Shown in pieces: positions 17,978 through 26,080 of a DNA stretch of 64,000 nt (position 1 is its first letter; every line of letters begins with the position of its first letter). The stretch is from Chryseobacterium panacisoli. Its GTDB lineage: Bacteria > Bacteroidota > Bacteroidia > Flavobacteriales > Weeksellaceae. The position numbers and the translations under genes are program-made. The stretch spans positions 1,612,001 through 1,676,000 of the forward strand of contig NZ_VTRU01000001.1 in the NCBI RefSeq assembly GCF_008274625.1, in the 5' to 3' direction. The notes beneath the pieces were generated by a model. That model saw only the letters and a program-made list of their open reading frames with translations. It did not search any database and was not told the origin of the DNA.

Positions 17978-19372
17978 TTATTTATAACCAAGAATTTTCA
18001 GGATATCTTCCGGCTCCTGTTTTTCACGGAAAATTTCATATTGCAATTCACCGTTTTCATCTTTTTGAATCAGGACGTGTCTCGGCTGAGGCATCAGACA
18101 GTGGTGTACTCCACCATATCCTCCAATCGTTTCCTGGTAAGCTCCTGTATGGAAGAATCCTATATACAATGGCTTAGTATCACTGAAAACCGGTAAATAA
18201 ATAGCATTGGTATGCTGCTCAGAGTTATAATAATCATCTGAATCACACGTCAACCCCCCTAAGAATACCCTTTCATAAGAATCCTCCCAACGGTTTAGCG
18301 GAAGCATGATAAAGTGTCTTGAAATCGCCCATGTATCAGGAAGAGTGGTCATGAAAGAAGAGTCAATCATATTCCATTTTTCCCTGTCATTCTGACGTTT
18401 CTGAGAAATAATCTTATAGAGATTCGCACCGCTTTCCCCTACTGTAAAGCTTCCAAATTCGGTATAAATATTAGGTTCTTCCACACCTTCTTCTTCACAG
18501 AATTTTTTGATCTGAGAAACGATTTCTTCTACCATATACTGATAGTCATAATCAAAGTTCAAAGAAGTTTTGATAGGGAAACCACCTCCGATATTCAATG
18601 AATTGACTTCCGGAGCGATTTTTTTCAGACGTGCATATACACGAAGACATTTATACAATTCATTCCAGTAGTAAGAAGTATCTTTGATCCCGGTATTGAT
18701 GAAAAAGTGAAGCATTTTCAATCTTGCATTCGGGTGTTCGGCAATCTTCTGGCTGTAATAAGGAATAATATCTTTATATCCGATTCCTAATCTTGAGGTA
18801 TAGAACTCGAACTTCGGTTCTTCCTCCGATGCAATTCTGATCCCGATATTAAAAGTAGAATCGATGCTTTCCGTAAGTTTATCCAATTCTCTGTAATTAT
18901 CAAGAATCGGAGTAATATTTTCAAAACCATTATTGATCATGTCTGAAATATTTGTCAGATAATCATCAGTTTTGAAACCATTACAGATTACTTCAATGTT
19001 TTTATCTACTTTTCCTTTTTCGTAAAGAGATTTTACAATATCCATATCATAAGCAGAAGATGTTTCTATCGAAATATCATTCTTCAACGCTTCTTCCAAT
19101 ACGAAATTGAAATGACTGGATTTTGTGCAATAGCAGTAGGTATAATTCTTTTTATATCCGGTTTTTTCAAAAGCTTCTTTAAACCAGCTTTTGGCCTTCT
19201 GAATATTTTGAGAAATTCTCGGCAGATAGCTAATCTTTAGCGGAGTGCCAAATTGTTCAACTACATCCATCAATGGAACGTCGTGAAACAACAAATTGTT
19301 CTCAGATACATTAAATTCCTCCGTAGGAAAATATAATGTCTGATCAATAAGTTCCGAGTACTTTATTTTCAT
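17978..19372 (-). CDS. speA: Biosynthetic arginine decarboxylase (PLP, fold III, Bacteroidota short form)
   Basis: A 464-residue PLP decarboxylase of the alanine-racemase-like fold. The cofactor lysine is in YCYCTKSSHFNF near residue 83. The glycine-rich phosphate loop is LNIGGGFPI, and TCDSDDYYN near the end carries the Cys/Asp pair of the second subunit's active site. It converts arginine to agmatine; agmatinase at 16162-17019 then makes putrescine. The protein is much shorter than E. coli SpeA (about 650 residues), as is usual in Flavobacteriia. Diaminopimelate decarboxylase is the main alternative, but the agmatinase neighbour argues for arginine. Confidence 0.85.
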   Translation of the reverse strand: MKIKYSELIDQTLYFPTEEFNVSENNLLFHDVPLMDVVEQFGTPLKISYLPRISQNIQKAKSWFKEAFEKTGYKKNYTYCYCTKSSHFNFVLEEALKNDISIETSSAYDMDIVKSLYEKGKVDKNIEVICNGFKTDDYLTNISDMINNGFENITPILDNYRELDKLTESIDSTFNIGIRIASEEEPKFEFYTSRLGIGYKDIIPYYSQKIAEHPNARLKMLHFFINTGIKDTSYYWNELYKCLRVYARLKKIAPEVNSLNIGGGFPIKTSLNFDYDYQYMVEEIVSQIKKFCEEEGVEEPNIYTEFGSFTVGESGANLYKIISQKRQNDREKWNMIDSSFMTTLPDTWAISRHFIMLPLNRWEDSYERVFLGGLTCDSDDYYNSEQHTNAIYLPVFSDTKPLYIGFFHTGAYQETIGGYGGVHHCLMPQPRHVLIQKDENGELQYEIFREKQEPEDILKILGYK

Positions 19373-19494
19373 TTCTAAACAAGTGAATTAAGAAATGCAA
19401 AATTGCTAAAAAAGTTTGATTTTCGGGTGTTAAAATTATTATAATTTTAAATAAAGACCCAATATCATATCCTGCAAAAATTTATCTCTGATAA

Positions 19495-20370
19495 TCAATA
19501 GGTAAACTTTTGAATATACTCTGTTCTCTTGATATCTGAAATCCCTAATACCTGCTGAATATAGGTATCTGTGGAGCCATACTTTTTGTCAATCTCTCCA
19601 AAAGCGGCATCAAGGTATCTTTTTTCTACCCAGCTCAGTTTTTCCAGCACCTGCAAATCCATCTTCGGATAGATGAAATGTAAGTGATTGGCAAGACGAA
19701 GTCTTTTCTCAACCATATGTTTTCTGTAGTTGTTGGATAGAAGATATTCATTATAAATGGTCTCTTTATCGAACTTCAGAATCGTTAAGATGAGTGCTGT
19801 GGTAATCCCCGTTCTGTCTTTCCCTGCAGTACAGTGGTACAAAACCGGATCTTCAGATTCCAGAATTTCAGTAATGATTTTCTTTATGATCTCGGGATTT
19901 TCCGTAACGTATTCGCGATAAAAATCTATCATTCTTTTATCTGCATCAGAAGCATTCACTTTACCTTTCAGAACCAGTTTTTTTGCCTGAGCCAGCTGAT
20001 CTCCTTCATCTTCAAACGCTGAATATTTTTTGTAGGTTAGTGTCGCGGGAAGCTGATCCGGTTTCTGGGCAATTTCCTTTGAATTTCTAAGGTCAATTAT
20101 CTCTTTAATTCCCAGTTTTTCAAGATCGTCAAAAGATTTCTTTTTAAGCTTATGAAGATGGGCGCTCCGGTACAGTTTCCCTTCTTTCAGGGTTCTTCCT
20201 TCGGTATTTCTAATATTTCCTACGGTCCGGAAGTTCGTTACTTTCTTTATATGAATCACTTTTTCAGTCTCATTTTTTCCATACTCTGGTGTTTCAAAAT
20301 GCTGCGTTCCGCATGAGAAAATACTGCATAATGAAATGGTGAAAACTGATATTTTGATTAATTTATTCAA
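19495..20370 (-). CDS. Lipoprotein tyrosine phosphatase (Y_phosphatase3/DSP type)
   Basis: A 291-residue protein with a lipoprotein signal (MNKLIKISVFTISLCSIFSC, lipobox Cys at 20). The phosphatase loop HCTAGKDRTG matches HCxxGxxR. The preceding NFRTVGNIRNTEGRTLKEGKLYRSAHL block is typical of the bacterial tyrosine-phosphatase family that also cleaves phosphoinositides. It is probably anchored in the periplasm or outer membrane. It is flanked by a double-hairpin repeat and the thiamine kinase gene; no functional link is visible. Confidence 0.88.
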   Translation of the reverse strand: MNKLIKISVFTISLCSIFSCGTQHFETPEYGKNETEKVIHIKKVTNFRTVGNIRNTEGRTLKEGKLYRSAHLHKLKKKSFDDLEKLGIKEIIDLRNSKEIAQKPDQLPATLTYKKYSAFEDEGDQLAQAKKLVLKGKVNASDADKRMIDFYREYVTENPEIIKKIITEILESEDPVLYHCTAGKDRTGITTALILTILKFDKETIYNEYLLSNNYRKHMVEKRLRLANHLHFIYPKMDLQVLEKLSWVEKRYLDAAFGEIDKKYGSTDTYIQQVLGISDIKRTEYIQKFTY

Positions 20371-20387
20371 TAGCCTTTTTATAATAT

Positions 20388-20452
20388 GTTTTGGCTAAAG
20401 CCAATGGACTTTGTTTATTTATCTAAACGGGTTTAAACCCGTTTCTATTGAT
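20388..20452 (+). repeat. Double-hairpin intergenic repeat, copy 4
   Basis: 65 nt: GTTTTGGCTAAAGCC, then an AACGGGTTTAAACCCGTT stem, then TCTATTGAT. The second stem is GGGTTTAAACCC rather than GGGCTAAAGCCC, so both sides of the stem changed together. It lies between two genes of the same strand. Confidence 0.85.
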
Positions 20453-20462
20453 AATTGACTCT

Positions 20463-21110
20463 TTAATAGATTGTAGGATATTCTATTTCGCTGATTCCTA
20501 CAAATAACAGAACATCACCTGACTCATATTCTACAGAAACCTCATCTTCAACGGCAAAGTTTCGGGTTCCAATTCTTGAAGTAATACTGAGAGTATCATT
20601 GGTCAAAGGCCAGTTGAGTCCTTTCGTTGTAATATTATTCGCTGATGGAAATGGATAGAGAGAAATCATTCTGTTTTTCGCTCCTTCCAATTTAAAAAGA
20701 TTTGGAATAAAGTAATATTCTGAAAACTCATCATAAAATTTAATCTTCATCCGATCTTTAAATGCATAGGCAACGGTAATATTTCCCAAAAAATGATCCT
20801 GTTCACCTCCACTTCCTCCGAAAACATCAATCTCCGAAAAGCCTTTTTCCAGAATGATTTCTAAAGCTTTGTGAAAATCTGTTTTATCCTGATCCAATGT
20901 AAGGATAAATTTTTCCTGATACATATCTTCATCTGATCCGGAATGTGAATCAAAATCCCCCGATATAAAATCCAGCTTATCCAAAGGAAACCTCATTCTT
21001 TTTAAATAATGGAATGCACCGTCTGTACAAGCTATCAAACCATAATTTTCAGAATTGGGCAGCAATTTTGGTGCATCTCCGTTGATGAAAAGTAATGCTT
21101 TATCTCTCAT
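20463..21110 (-). CDS. thiN: Thiamine pyrophosphokinase
   Basis: A 215-residue enzyme that makes thiamine diphosphate from thiamine and ATP. It shows the family's blocks FINGDAP, ACTDGAFHYL, FISGDFDS and LDQDKTDFHKAL, where the Asp-rich parts bind Mg-ATP, and the GSGGEQDHFLGN motif. The C-terminal thiamine-binding beta domain contains TTKGLNWPLTNDTLSITSR. It overlaps the upstream adenosyltransferase gene by 11 bp, so the two are translationally coupled. Confidence 0.9.
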   Translation of the reverse strand: MRDKALLFINGDAPKLLPNSENYGLIACTDGAFHYLKRMRFPLDKLDFISGDFDSHSGSDEDMYQEKFILTLDQDKTDFHKALEIILEKGFSEIDVFGGSGGEQDHFLGNITVAYAFKDRMKIKFYDEFSEYYFIPNLFKLEGAKNRMISLYPFPSANNITTKGLNWPLTNDTLSITSRIGTRNFAVEDEVSVEYESGDVLLFVGISEIEYPTIY

Positions 21111-21669
21111 TCGGATTCCAGTATTCTTCCGGTTCGTTGTTCAGTTTTGAAATATACCTTGCCAACACAAAAAGATAATCTGAAAGTCTGTTTAAATATT
21201 TAATCAATTCCGGACGCACTTCTTCAGATTCATTCAAAAACACCAATGAACGCTCTGCTCTTCTGCAGATGGTTCTTGCAGCGTGTAAAAAAGTTGCAGA
21301 TTTCCCACCCCCTGGAAGGATAAAATACTGAAGCGGTTCCAGTTTATCTTCAAAAGCATCCATCCATTGTTCCAGTTCTTCAATTTCTGTTTCTGAAATA
21401 ATGATAGGAAGACGTGATTTTCCGTTGGCCAGCATCAGTTTATCCGCTGGTGTTGCAGCCTCGGAACCAACGGTAAACAAATCAAACTGTATTTTCTTCA
21501 GCTGTCTCAAAACTTCTTCATCTTCGATATGACTTTTTGCAATCCCGATGAATGAATTCAGCTCATCTATATTTCCATAACTGTCTACTCTGGCACTGGC
21601 TTTAGAAACTCTTGTCCCGCCATATAATGCTGTCTGACCTTTATCTCCTGTTTTCGTATAAATTTTCAT
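21100..21669 (-). CDS. Cob(I)alamin adenosyltransferase, PduO type
   Basis: A 189-residue ATP:corrinoid adenosyltransferase that makes adenosylcobalamin. The ATP-binding N-terminus is MKIYTKTGDKGQTALYGGTR; the R-C-R-R-A-E-R motif appears as ARTICRRAERSLVFLNE, followed by YLNRLSDYLFVLARY. The frame is open upstream to an ATG at 21765, but that lies inside a terminator hairpin (21745-21779), so ATG 21669 is chosen. It overlaps thiN by 11 bp. No cobalamin riboswitch is apparent. Confidence 0.9.
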   Translation of the reverse strand: MKIYTKTGDKGQTALYGGTRVSKASARVDSYGNIDELNSFIGIAKSHIEDEEVLRQLKKIQFDLFTVGSEAATPADKLMLANGKSRLPIIISETEIEELEQWMDAFEDKLEPLQYFILPGGGKSATFLHAARTICRRAERSLVFLNESEEVRPELIKYLNRLSDYLFVLARYISKLNNEPEEYWNPNER

Positions 21670-21744
21670 AGTACTAAAATACCCTTTTTTGTAGAATGTA
21701 AAAAGCAAAATACAGTAATAACTTCCTATTTTGCGTGAAAAAAT

Positions 21745-21779
21745 AATTAGCTGACATTCATTCATAATGTCAGCTAATT
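21745..21779 (-). terminator. Rho-independent terminator of the TonB-dependent receptor gene
   Basis: AATTAGCTGACATT and AATGTCAGCTAATT form a perfect 14-bp stem with a 7-nt loop; on the minus strand it is followed by ATTTTTT. Confidence 0.8.
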
Positions 21780-21804
21780 GTTTATGTGGGTTTTATATTT
21801 TTTT

Positions 21805-21818
21805 AGATTGCTTCGCCT
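21805..21818 (+). repeat. Partial GATTGCTTCG-type dispersed repeat
   Basis: AGATTGCTTCGCCT is shared exactly with 24542-24555. It resembles one arm of a palindromic repeat known from many bacterial genomes (GTCATTGCGAG...CGAAGCAATC). Confidence 0.5.
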
Positions 21819-21856
21819 TTGTTAAGCATAACAGTACCAATTCCCTTATCTATAGA

Positions 21857-24277
21857 TTAAAAAGTATAATTAACATTTAGCTGAAAAATTGTTCCGTTAA
21901 ATCCAAACTGATTCACCTCCCAAGGATATTTGAACCTTCCTCCAAGATCTGTTACTATATCTCCTTTACTGTCTATTACATCCGGATAAATATTAAATAA
22001 ATTATTTACGACTCCGGAAACTTTAAGGTCTTTTGTTATTTTATATGTCAAAACTATGTCTGTAACTATCTTGCCGGAAAAAGTCTGATCTTTGGCAGGA
22101 TCAGTTGCGTGCTGCCATGTAACAGCACCAAAGTAAGTATTATTAAGGTTAAAATTAAACTTTGAAATATCGTACGAAAGACTAAGAATTGTTTTTGTTT
22201 TTGGTCTTGCAGATATAATTCTGGATTGCTCTTTTCTATCAAAAAAGTTTTCTGAGTAACCGTTTTCAGCCAAAATAGAGGGAACGGCAATATTATCCAC
22301 TATTTTAGTTTCGTTATAATTGAAAGCCGCAATAATCCCCAATCTTCCTTTGCCTATAGCAGAAGTATAATAATTAGCTACGAAATCTACCCCTTCAGTA
22401 ACTGTATTTACAGCATTGGTGAAAAACTTCAAGGAGGTTATCTTATTATTGTCTAATATTATCTCCACTGGGTTTGTTATATCCGGACTCCCCGGAGCAC
22501 CGGTTTTGTAACCAATATCTCCTGAGAAAAGTACCCGGTCTTTAATTTTTATTCTGTAATAATCTGCTGTAATAGTAAGGTTTTTAAACGGTTTTACGGC
22601 AAATCCCCCAGTAATGTTAAAAGCTTTTTCAGCATTTAATTTGGCTACACCAAGATCAGATCTTACAATTTGAGAGTCATTATTAAAAGTACCCTGGTTA
22701 GCTACAGTATTCCCGGTAATTTTGGTTTGAACATTGGAATAATAAATCTGGTGTAATGAAGGTGCCCGAAATCCTGTAGAAACAGACCCTCGGAACACCA
22801 ATTTATCATCCAACAACTTATATCTTGCATTTCCTTTCCAGGAAACATTATTTCCAAAATCGCTGAAGTTTTCATATCTCACAGTTCCTCCAATCAATAG
22901 GTTTTTCGTAATATCCCATTCAGCATTCAGATAAGCTCCGATATTCTGACGGTTTTTATTGACTTCATTTTGAGGCTGCAGTCCTGGAAATGATTCTGCA
23001 CCACTTCCTATATATGATGCTTCCTCACCGGCCTTCGCCTGATAGTTTTCATTGCGCACTTCAACGCCGGCTCCTAAAACAACCGCACCAAAATCCCGGC
23101 TGAGATCTATGTTTCCTATAATATTACTAAACTGATGGCCACCTGCTTTAAAACGGGTTGGTGAATTGGCTCCCAAAGATGTATTAATGGTATTTGCTAC
23201 AGCATAATCTACGGCATTAGAGCCAAAGGTTGCACTCCCATCAAAATTCCATTTTCCAAACATGCCTTTCCACCCGGAGGTTAAATTATAATCGTAAACA
23301 TCTGTTTTAAATTGCGGCTGAAATCCATTGTAAGGTTGTCCTTGTGGAGTTAATAGACCAAAATCTGAAGTTACCCAATAGGGAGTTCTGTACAAAGCAA
23401 AACTGGTCCCACTTCTGTAAGTTGTACCCCCAAAAGCATAAAATTTGCCTGTTTCACCTGTTGGCAACTCAAAATTGACAAACATATTGCCCACTTTTGT
23501 TTCCGGCTGCCCTATAATCATTCCCAGACCAGGATTAGCTTGCGTCCAAGCATTATCCACACCAAAAAGTTCATCTTTTGTAACAGACCCTGCACGGTTC
23601 GTTTTATTTTGGGATGAATATCCCAATGTAATGTTCAAACTTCCATTTTTTGCAACTCTGATTCCCGTATTAAAATCTGCTCCGATATTAAAACCGTCTC
23701 CTTCTGAAGTAATACCTGAAAAAAGATTGACTGTGCTTTTTCCCACACTGTTCTTAAGAATTATATTAATAACTCCTGCAATAGCATCAGAGCCATATTG
23801 TGCAGATGCTCCATCCCTCAATACTTCTACATTTTGTAAGGCTGCTGAAGGAATACTTTTCAGATCTGTACCTACCTCACCTTTTCCCGGCGTATCATTT
23901 ACATAAATTAAAGCACTTTGGTTTTTTCTTTTACCATTCACCAAAACCAATGTTCTGGAAGGTCCTAATCCTCTTAAATCTGCAGGATCAAAGTGAGCCG
24001 TTGCATCAGAAACAGTTTGCTGTGATGAATTAAAAGAGGGTACAGCATACGTCAAAGCTTTATCAAAAGTAACCTGCCCTGTGGATTTTAACTGTACTGC
24101 CGAAATATTGTCAATAGGAATTGCAGAGGTAATGATGGTTCTAGGCTTGGTTCTACCCGTGGTAACCACCACTTCATCTATTTTATTTTGTTTTATGCTG
24201 TCCTGAGCATATCCCATAGCACCAGCTCCGCTTAATACCAGTGCACAGATTTTCTTATTAAATAATTCTTTTTTCAT
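21857..24277 (-). CDS. TonB-dependent outer-membrane receptor
   Basis: An 806-residue receptor. The signal peptide is MKKELFNKKICALVLSGAGAMGYA. A TonB-box-like DEVVVTTGR leads into the plug (PSFNSSQQTVSDATAHFDPADLRG, VLRDGASAQYGSDAIAGVINI), then a 22-strand-type barrel ending in the aromatic FNGTIFQLNVNYTF. It imports a ligand with energy from TonB/ExbBD. The ligand is not evident: it lacks a carboxypeptidase-like domain and SusD partner, so an iron chelate or vitamin is more likely than a glycan. ATG 24277 is preferred to 24289. It has its own terminator. Confidence 0.92.
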   Translation of the reverse strand: MKKELFNKKICALVLSGAGAMGYAQDSIKQNKIDEVVVTTGRTKPRTIITSAIPIDNISAVQLKSTGQVTFDKALTYAVPSFNSSQQTVSDATAHFDPADLRGLGPSRTLVLVNGKRKNQSALIYVNDTPGKGEVGTDLKSIPSAALQNVEVLRDGASAQYGSDAIAGVINIILKNSVGKSTVNLFSGITSEGDGFNIGADFNTGIRVAKNGSLNITLGYSSQNKTNRAGSVTKDELFGVDNAWTQANPGLGMIIGQPETKVGNMFVNFELPTGETGKFYAFGGTTYRSGTSFALYRTPYWVTSDFGLLTPQGQPYNGFQPQFKTDVYDYNLTSGWKGMFGKWNFDGSATFGSNAVDYAVANTINTSLGANSPTRFKAGGHQFSNIIGNIDLSRDFGAVVLGAGVEVRNENYQAKAGEEASYIGSGAESFPGLQPQNEVNKNRQNIGAYLNAEWDITKNLLIGGTVRYENFSDFGNNVSWKGNARYKLLDDKLVFRGSVSTGFRAPSLHQIYYSNVQTKITGNTVANQGTFNNDSQIVRSDLGVAKLNAEKAFNITGGFAVKPFKNLTITADYYRIKIKDRVLFSGDIGYKTGAPGSPDITNPVEIILDNNKITSLKFFTNAVNTVTEGVDFVANYYTSAIGKGRLGIIAAFNYNETKIVDNIAVPSILAENGYSENFFDRKEQSRIISARPKTKTILSLSYDISKFNFNLNNTYFGAVTWQHATDPAKDQTFSGKIVTDIVLTYKITKDLKVSGVVNNLFNIYPDVIDSKGDIVTDLGGRFKYPWEVNQFGFNGTIFQLNVNYTF

Positions 24278-24540
24278 ATTAATTGACAATTATTCAATAA
24301 ATCTAGTAAAAATATTAATATTAATCACGAAAATAAATCATATGATATAAATAATACTTCATAAATCGAAAAATAGTATTGATTATAAAATATTAATAAA
24401 TTTTACAAACATCAAGTAATTTATTAATAATACAAAAAGAAACGTAGTAATAATTTCCAAATTATGTATGAAAAAGCGATTAACTTACACTAGGAAATAG
24501 ATATGATTTCATTCTTTACGATAAGTAGTTTTCGTAGTTT

Positions 24541-24570
24541 GAGATTGCTTCGCCTATGGCTCTCAATGAG
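24541..24570 (+). repeat. GATTGCTTCG-type dispersed palindromic repeat
   Basis: GAGATTGCTTCGCCTATGGC continues to CTCTCAATGAG. The ends TTGAGA (from 24538) and TCTCAA pair. It is a degenerate copy of the widespread GTCATTGCGAG...CGAAGCAATCTC repeat and shares 14 bp with 21805-21818 on the other side of the receptor gene. Confidence 0.6.
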
Positions 24571-24577
24571 TGGGAAT

Positions 24578-24602
24578 AAAAAATGGCCGGGAAACCGGCC
24601 AT
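24578..24602 (-). terminator. Rho-independent terminator of the lipoprotein gene
   Basis: On the minus strand ATGGCCGG-TTTC-CCGGCCAT forms an 8-bp stem followed by TTTTTT. Confidence 0.85.
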
Positions 24603-24609
24603 ATCCAAA

Positions 24610-25194
24610 TTATTTATTTACCTCTACGTATTGTATGATGGTCTGATTTTTTGGGTTGTAGATAATTGTACTACTGTTGGGAAACCTTTTCAATTTATAA
24701 TACTGAATGTTTTTATCGGATTTTATATCTTCCAGAATACTTGTATCAAAAGTATTGTCAGGAAGGAATTTTGATAAAAGACTTATTTTATCAATGATGT
24801 TTTGCCCATCAATCTTACGGGCAGTTTTATCAGATTTGCTTTCATCAGAAGTAGGCTGACCTTCCAGGAACGGGAGCACTACTGCAATATCTGCTTTGTA
24901 TTTAAAAATGTAGCCTTCAGATCTTCCCGGGATTTTAATTTTTTTCCCTTTTTCTTCAGAAACTATGGAAGCTCCTGTACCAGGAAAAACAGTATTGAAC
25001 TTAACATCTTCGGAATTGGTTAAAGAATTTATAGATTCATTGACCGTTTTCTTCACTGTTTCTTCTACAACCTGCTGGGTCTTCTGCTGCACAGTTTCTG
25101 TCGTTTTCTGAACAGTCTGGTCTATTTTTTCCTCAATCTTATTGCATGATACTAATAAAAATGCGGTGACAACAGGCAAAATATACTTCTTCAT
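24610..25194 (-). CDS. Lipoprotein of unknown function with an N-terminal coiled-coil-like stalk
   Basis: A 194-residue lipoprotein: MKKYILPVVTAFLLVSC with Cys at 17. Residues about 20-65 are a Lys/Glu/Gln/Thr/Val-rich repeat (EEKIDQTVQKTTETVQQKTQ) typical of an amphipathic helix. The rest contains FPGTGASIVSEEKGKKIKIPGRSEG and a C-terminal part with IIYNPKNQTIIQYVEV. I do not recognise a family. It is a single gene with its own terminator. Confidence 0.75.
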   Translation of the reverse strand: MKKYILPVVTAFLLVSCNKIEEKIDQTVQKTTETVQQKTQQVVEETVKKTVNESINSLTNSEDVKFNTVFPGTGASIVSEEKGKKIKIPGRSEGYIFKYKADIAVVLPFLEGQPTSDESKSDKTARKIDGQNIIDKISLLSKFLPDNTFDTSILEDIKSDKNIQYYKLKRFPNSSTIIYNPKNQTIIQYVEVNK

Positions 25195-25303
25195 AATTCT
25201 AATAATAGCGATTTTTGTTATTAATATCCTTCCTTCTAACGGAAAAGTAGGGCAGGATATTTTAGCAAAGAAAAAAATATTTTTTCAATATCAAAAATAC
25301 TAC

Positions 25304-25338
25304 TGACAAACTGTTGTCATTACCCTGTATTACCTTTG
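25304..25338 (+). promoter_or_regulatory. Promoter and palindromic operator candidate of the DinB gene
   Basis: TACCTTTG at 25331-25338 matches the -7 box; ATG is 28 nt downstream. The perfect inverted repeat TGACAA-ACTG-TTGTCA (25304-25319) sits where the -33 element would be and could be an activator or repressor site. Confidence 0.5.
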
Positions 25339-25366
25339 TATCAACAACAAACAAAAACAAAACATT

Positions 25367-25858
25367 ATGACAACTACAGCAACAGCCACTAAACAATTCA
25401 TGACTTCTGAACAGCTATTAAACGACTGGCAGGGACACAGAAATCTAACGAGAAGAGTTATTGAATCTTTTCCTGAAAAAGAATTATTTGAATTTTCTGT
25501 AGGCGGGATGAGACCGTTTGCAAAACTGGCCGTAGAAATGATCAGCATTGGCGGACCTGCTTTAAAAGGCATTGTAGAAGGAAATATGGAAGCATACAGT
25601 GAAGAAGCATTCAATCCGAAAACCAAAGAAGAACTTTTAAAGAAGTGGGATGAAGAAACAGAAGTAATCAACCATTATTTTAATATGATTTCTGAAGAGC
25701 GTTTTCAGGAAACTTTCAATTTATTCGGAGAATATGAGTTCCCGGTATATCAGAATATCCTTTATTTTGTAGACAACGAGGTTCACCATCGTGGACAGGG
25801 ATATGTTTATCTGAGAGCTTTGGGAATAGAGCCGCCTTTCTTTTGGGAAAGATTTTAA
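25367..25858 (+). CDS. DinB family protein
   Basis: A 163-residue four-helix-bundle protein of the DinB/YfiT type. The expected metal-binding histidines can be read at WQGHRNLTRR near residue 23 and in DNEVHHRGQGYVYLRALGI near the end, the usual spacing of the family. Many members act as thiol transferases (bacillithiol or similar) and respond to stress; the exact reaction here is unknown. A palindrome lies in its promoter. It is a single gene. Confidence 0.85.
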   Translation: MTTTATATKQFMTSEQLLNDWQGHRNLTRRVIESFPEKELFEFSVGGMRPFAKLAVEMISIGGPALKGIVEGNMEAYSEEAFNPKTKEELLKKWDEETEVINHYFNMISEERFQETFNLFGEYEFPVYQNILYFVDNEVHHRGQGYVYLRALGIEPPFFWERF

Positions 25859-26050
25859 TTTTATAAAAGTGAAGAGGTAAAATTGCAAAAAGGCGGAAAT
25901 CCTGAAAATACATCTGCAATGTCATTTAATTAGTGATTTCATTCCATCTCAATAACTTATATTATTTTTTGCGACAAAACAAATTCAGCTTTTTGCGATT
26001 TTGCCCTTGGCTTATTAACCATTTCATTTATTTGCCTCAATTAAGTCTTT

Positions 26051-26080
26051 AAACCTCAACAATTACTCTGTTGGGGTTTT
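26051..26080. terminator. Terminator between convergent DinB and WYL genes
   Basis: AAACCTCAACA and TGTTGGGGTTT pair (one G-T) around an 8-nt loop, with TTT following; the minus-strand gene's stop (26079) overlaps its edge. Confidence 0.6.

Larger units (their letters stand above)
24278..24609. other. AT-rich intergenic region upstream of the TonB-dependent receptor
   Basis: Apart from the dispersed repeat at 24541-24570 and the terminator at 24578-24602, this is AT-rich DNA with no credible ORF. It should contain the receptor promoter, but I cannot pick a clear -7 box. Confidence 0.6.

Noticed and set aside
20463..21856. TPP or cobalamin riboswitch upstream of thiN and the adenosyltransferase
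   Set aside because: No conserved riboswitch core is readable; the gap holds only a terminator, and thiN overlaps the preceding gene.
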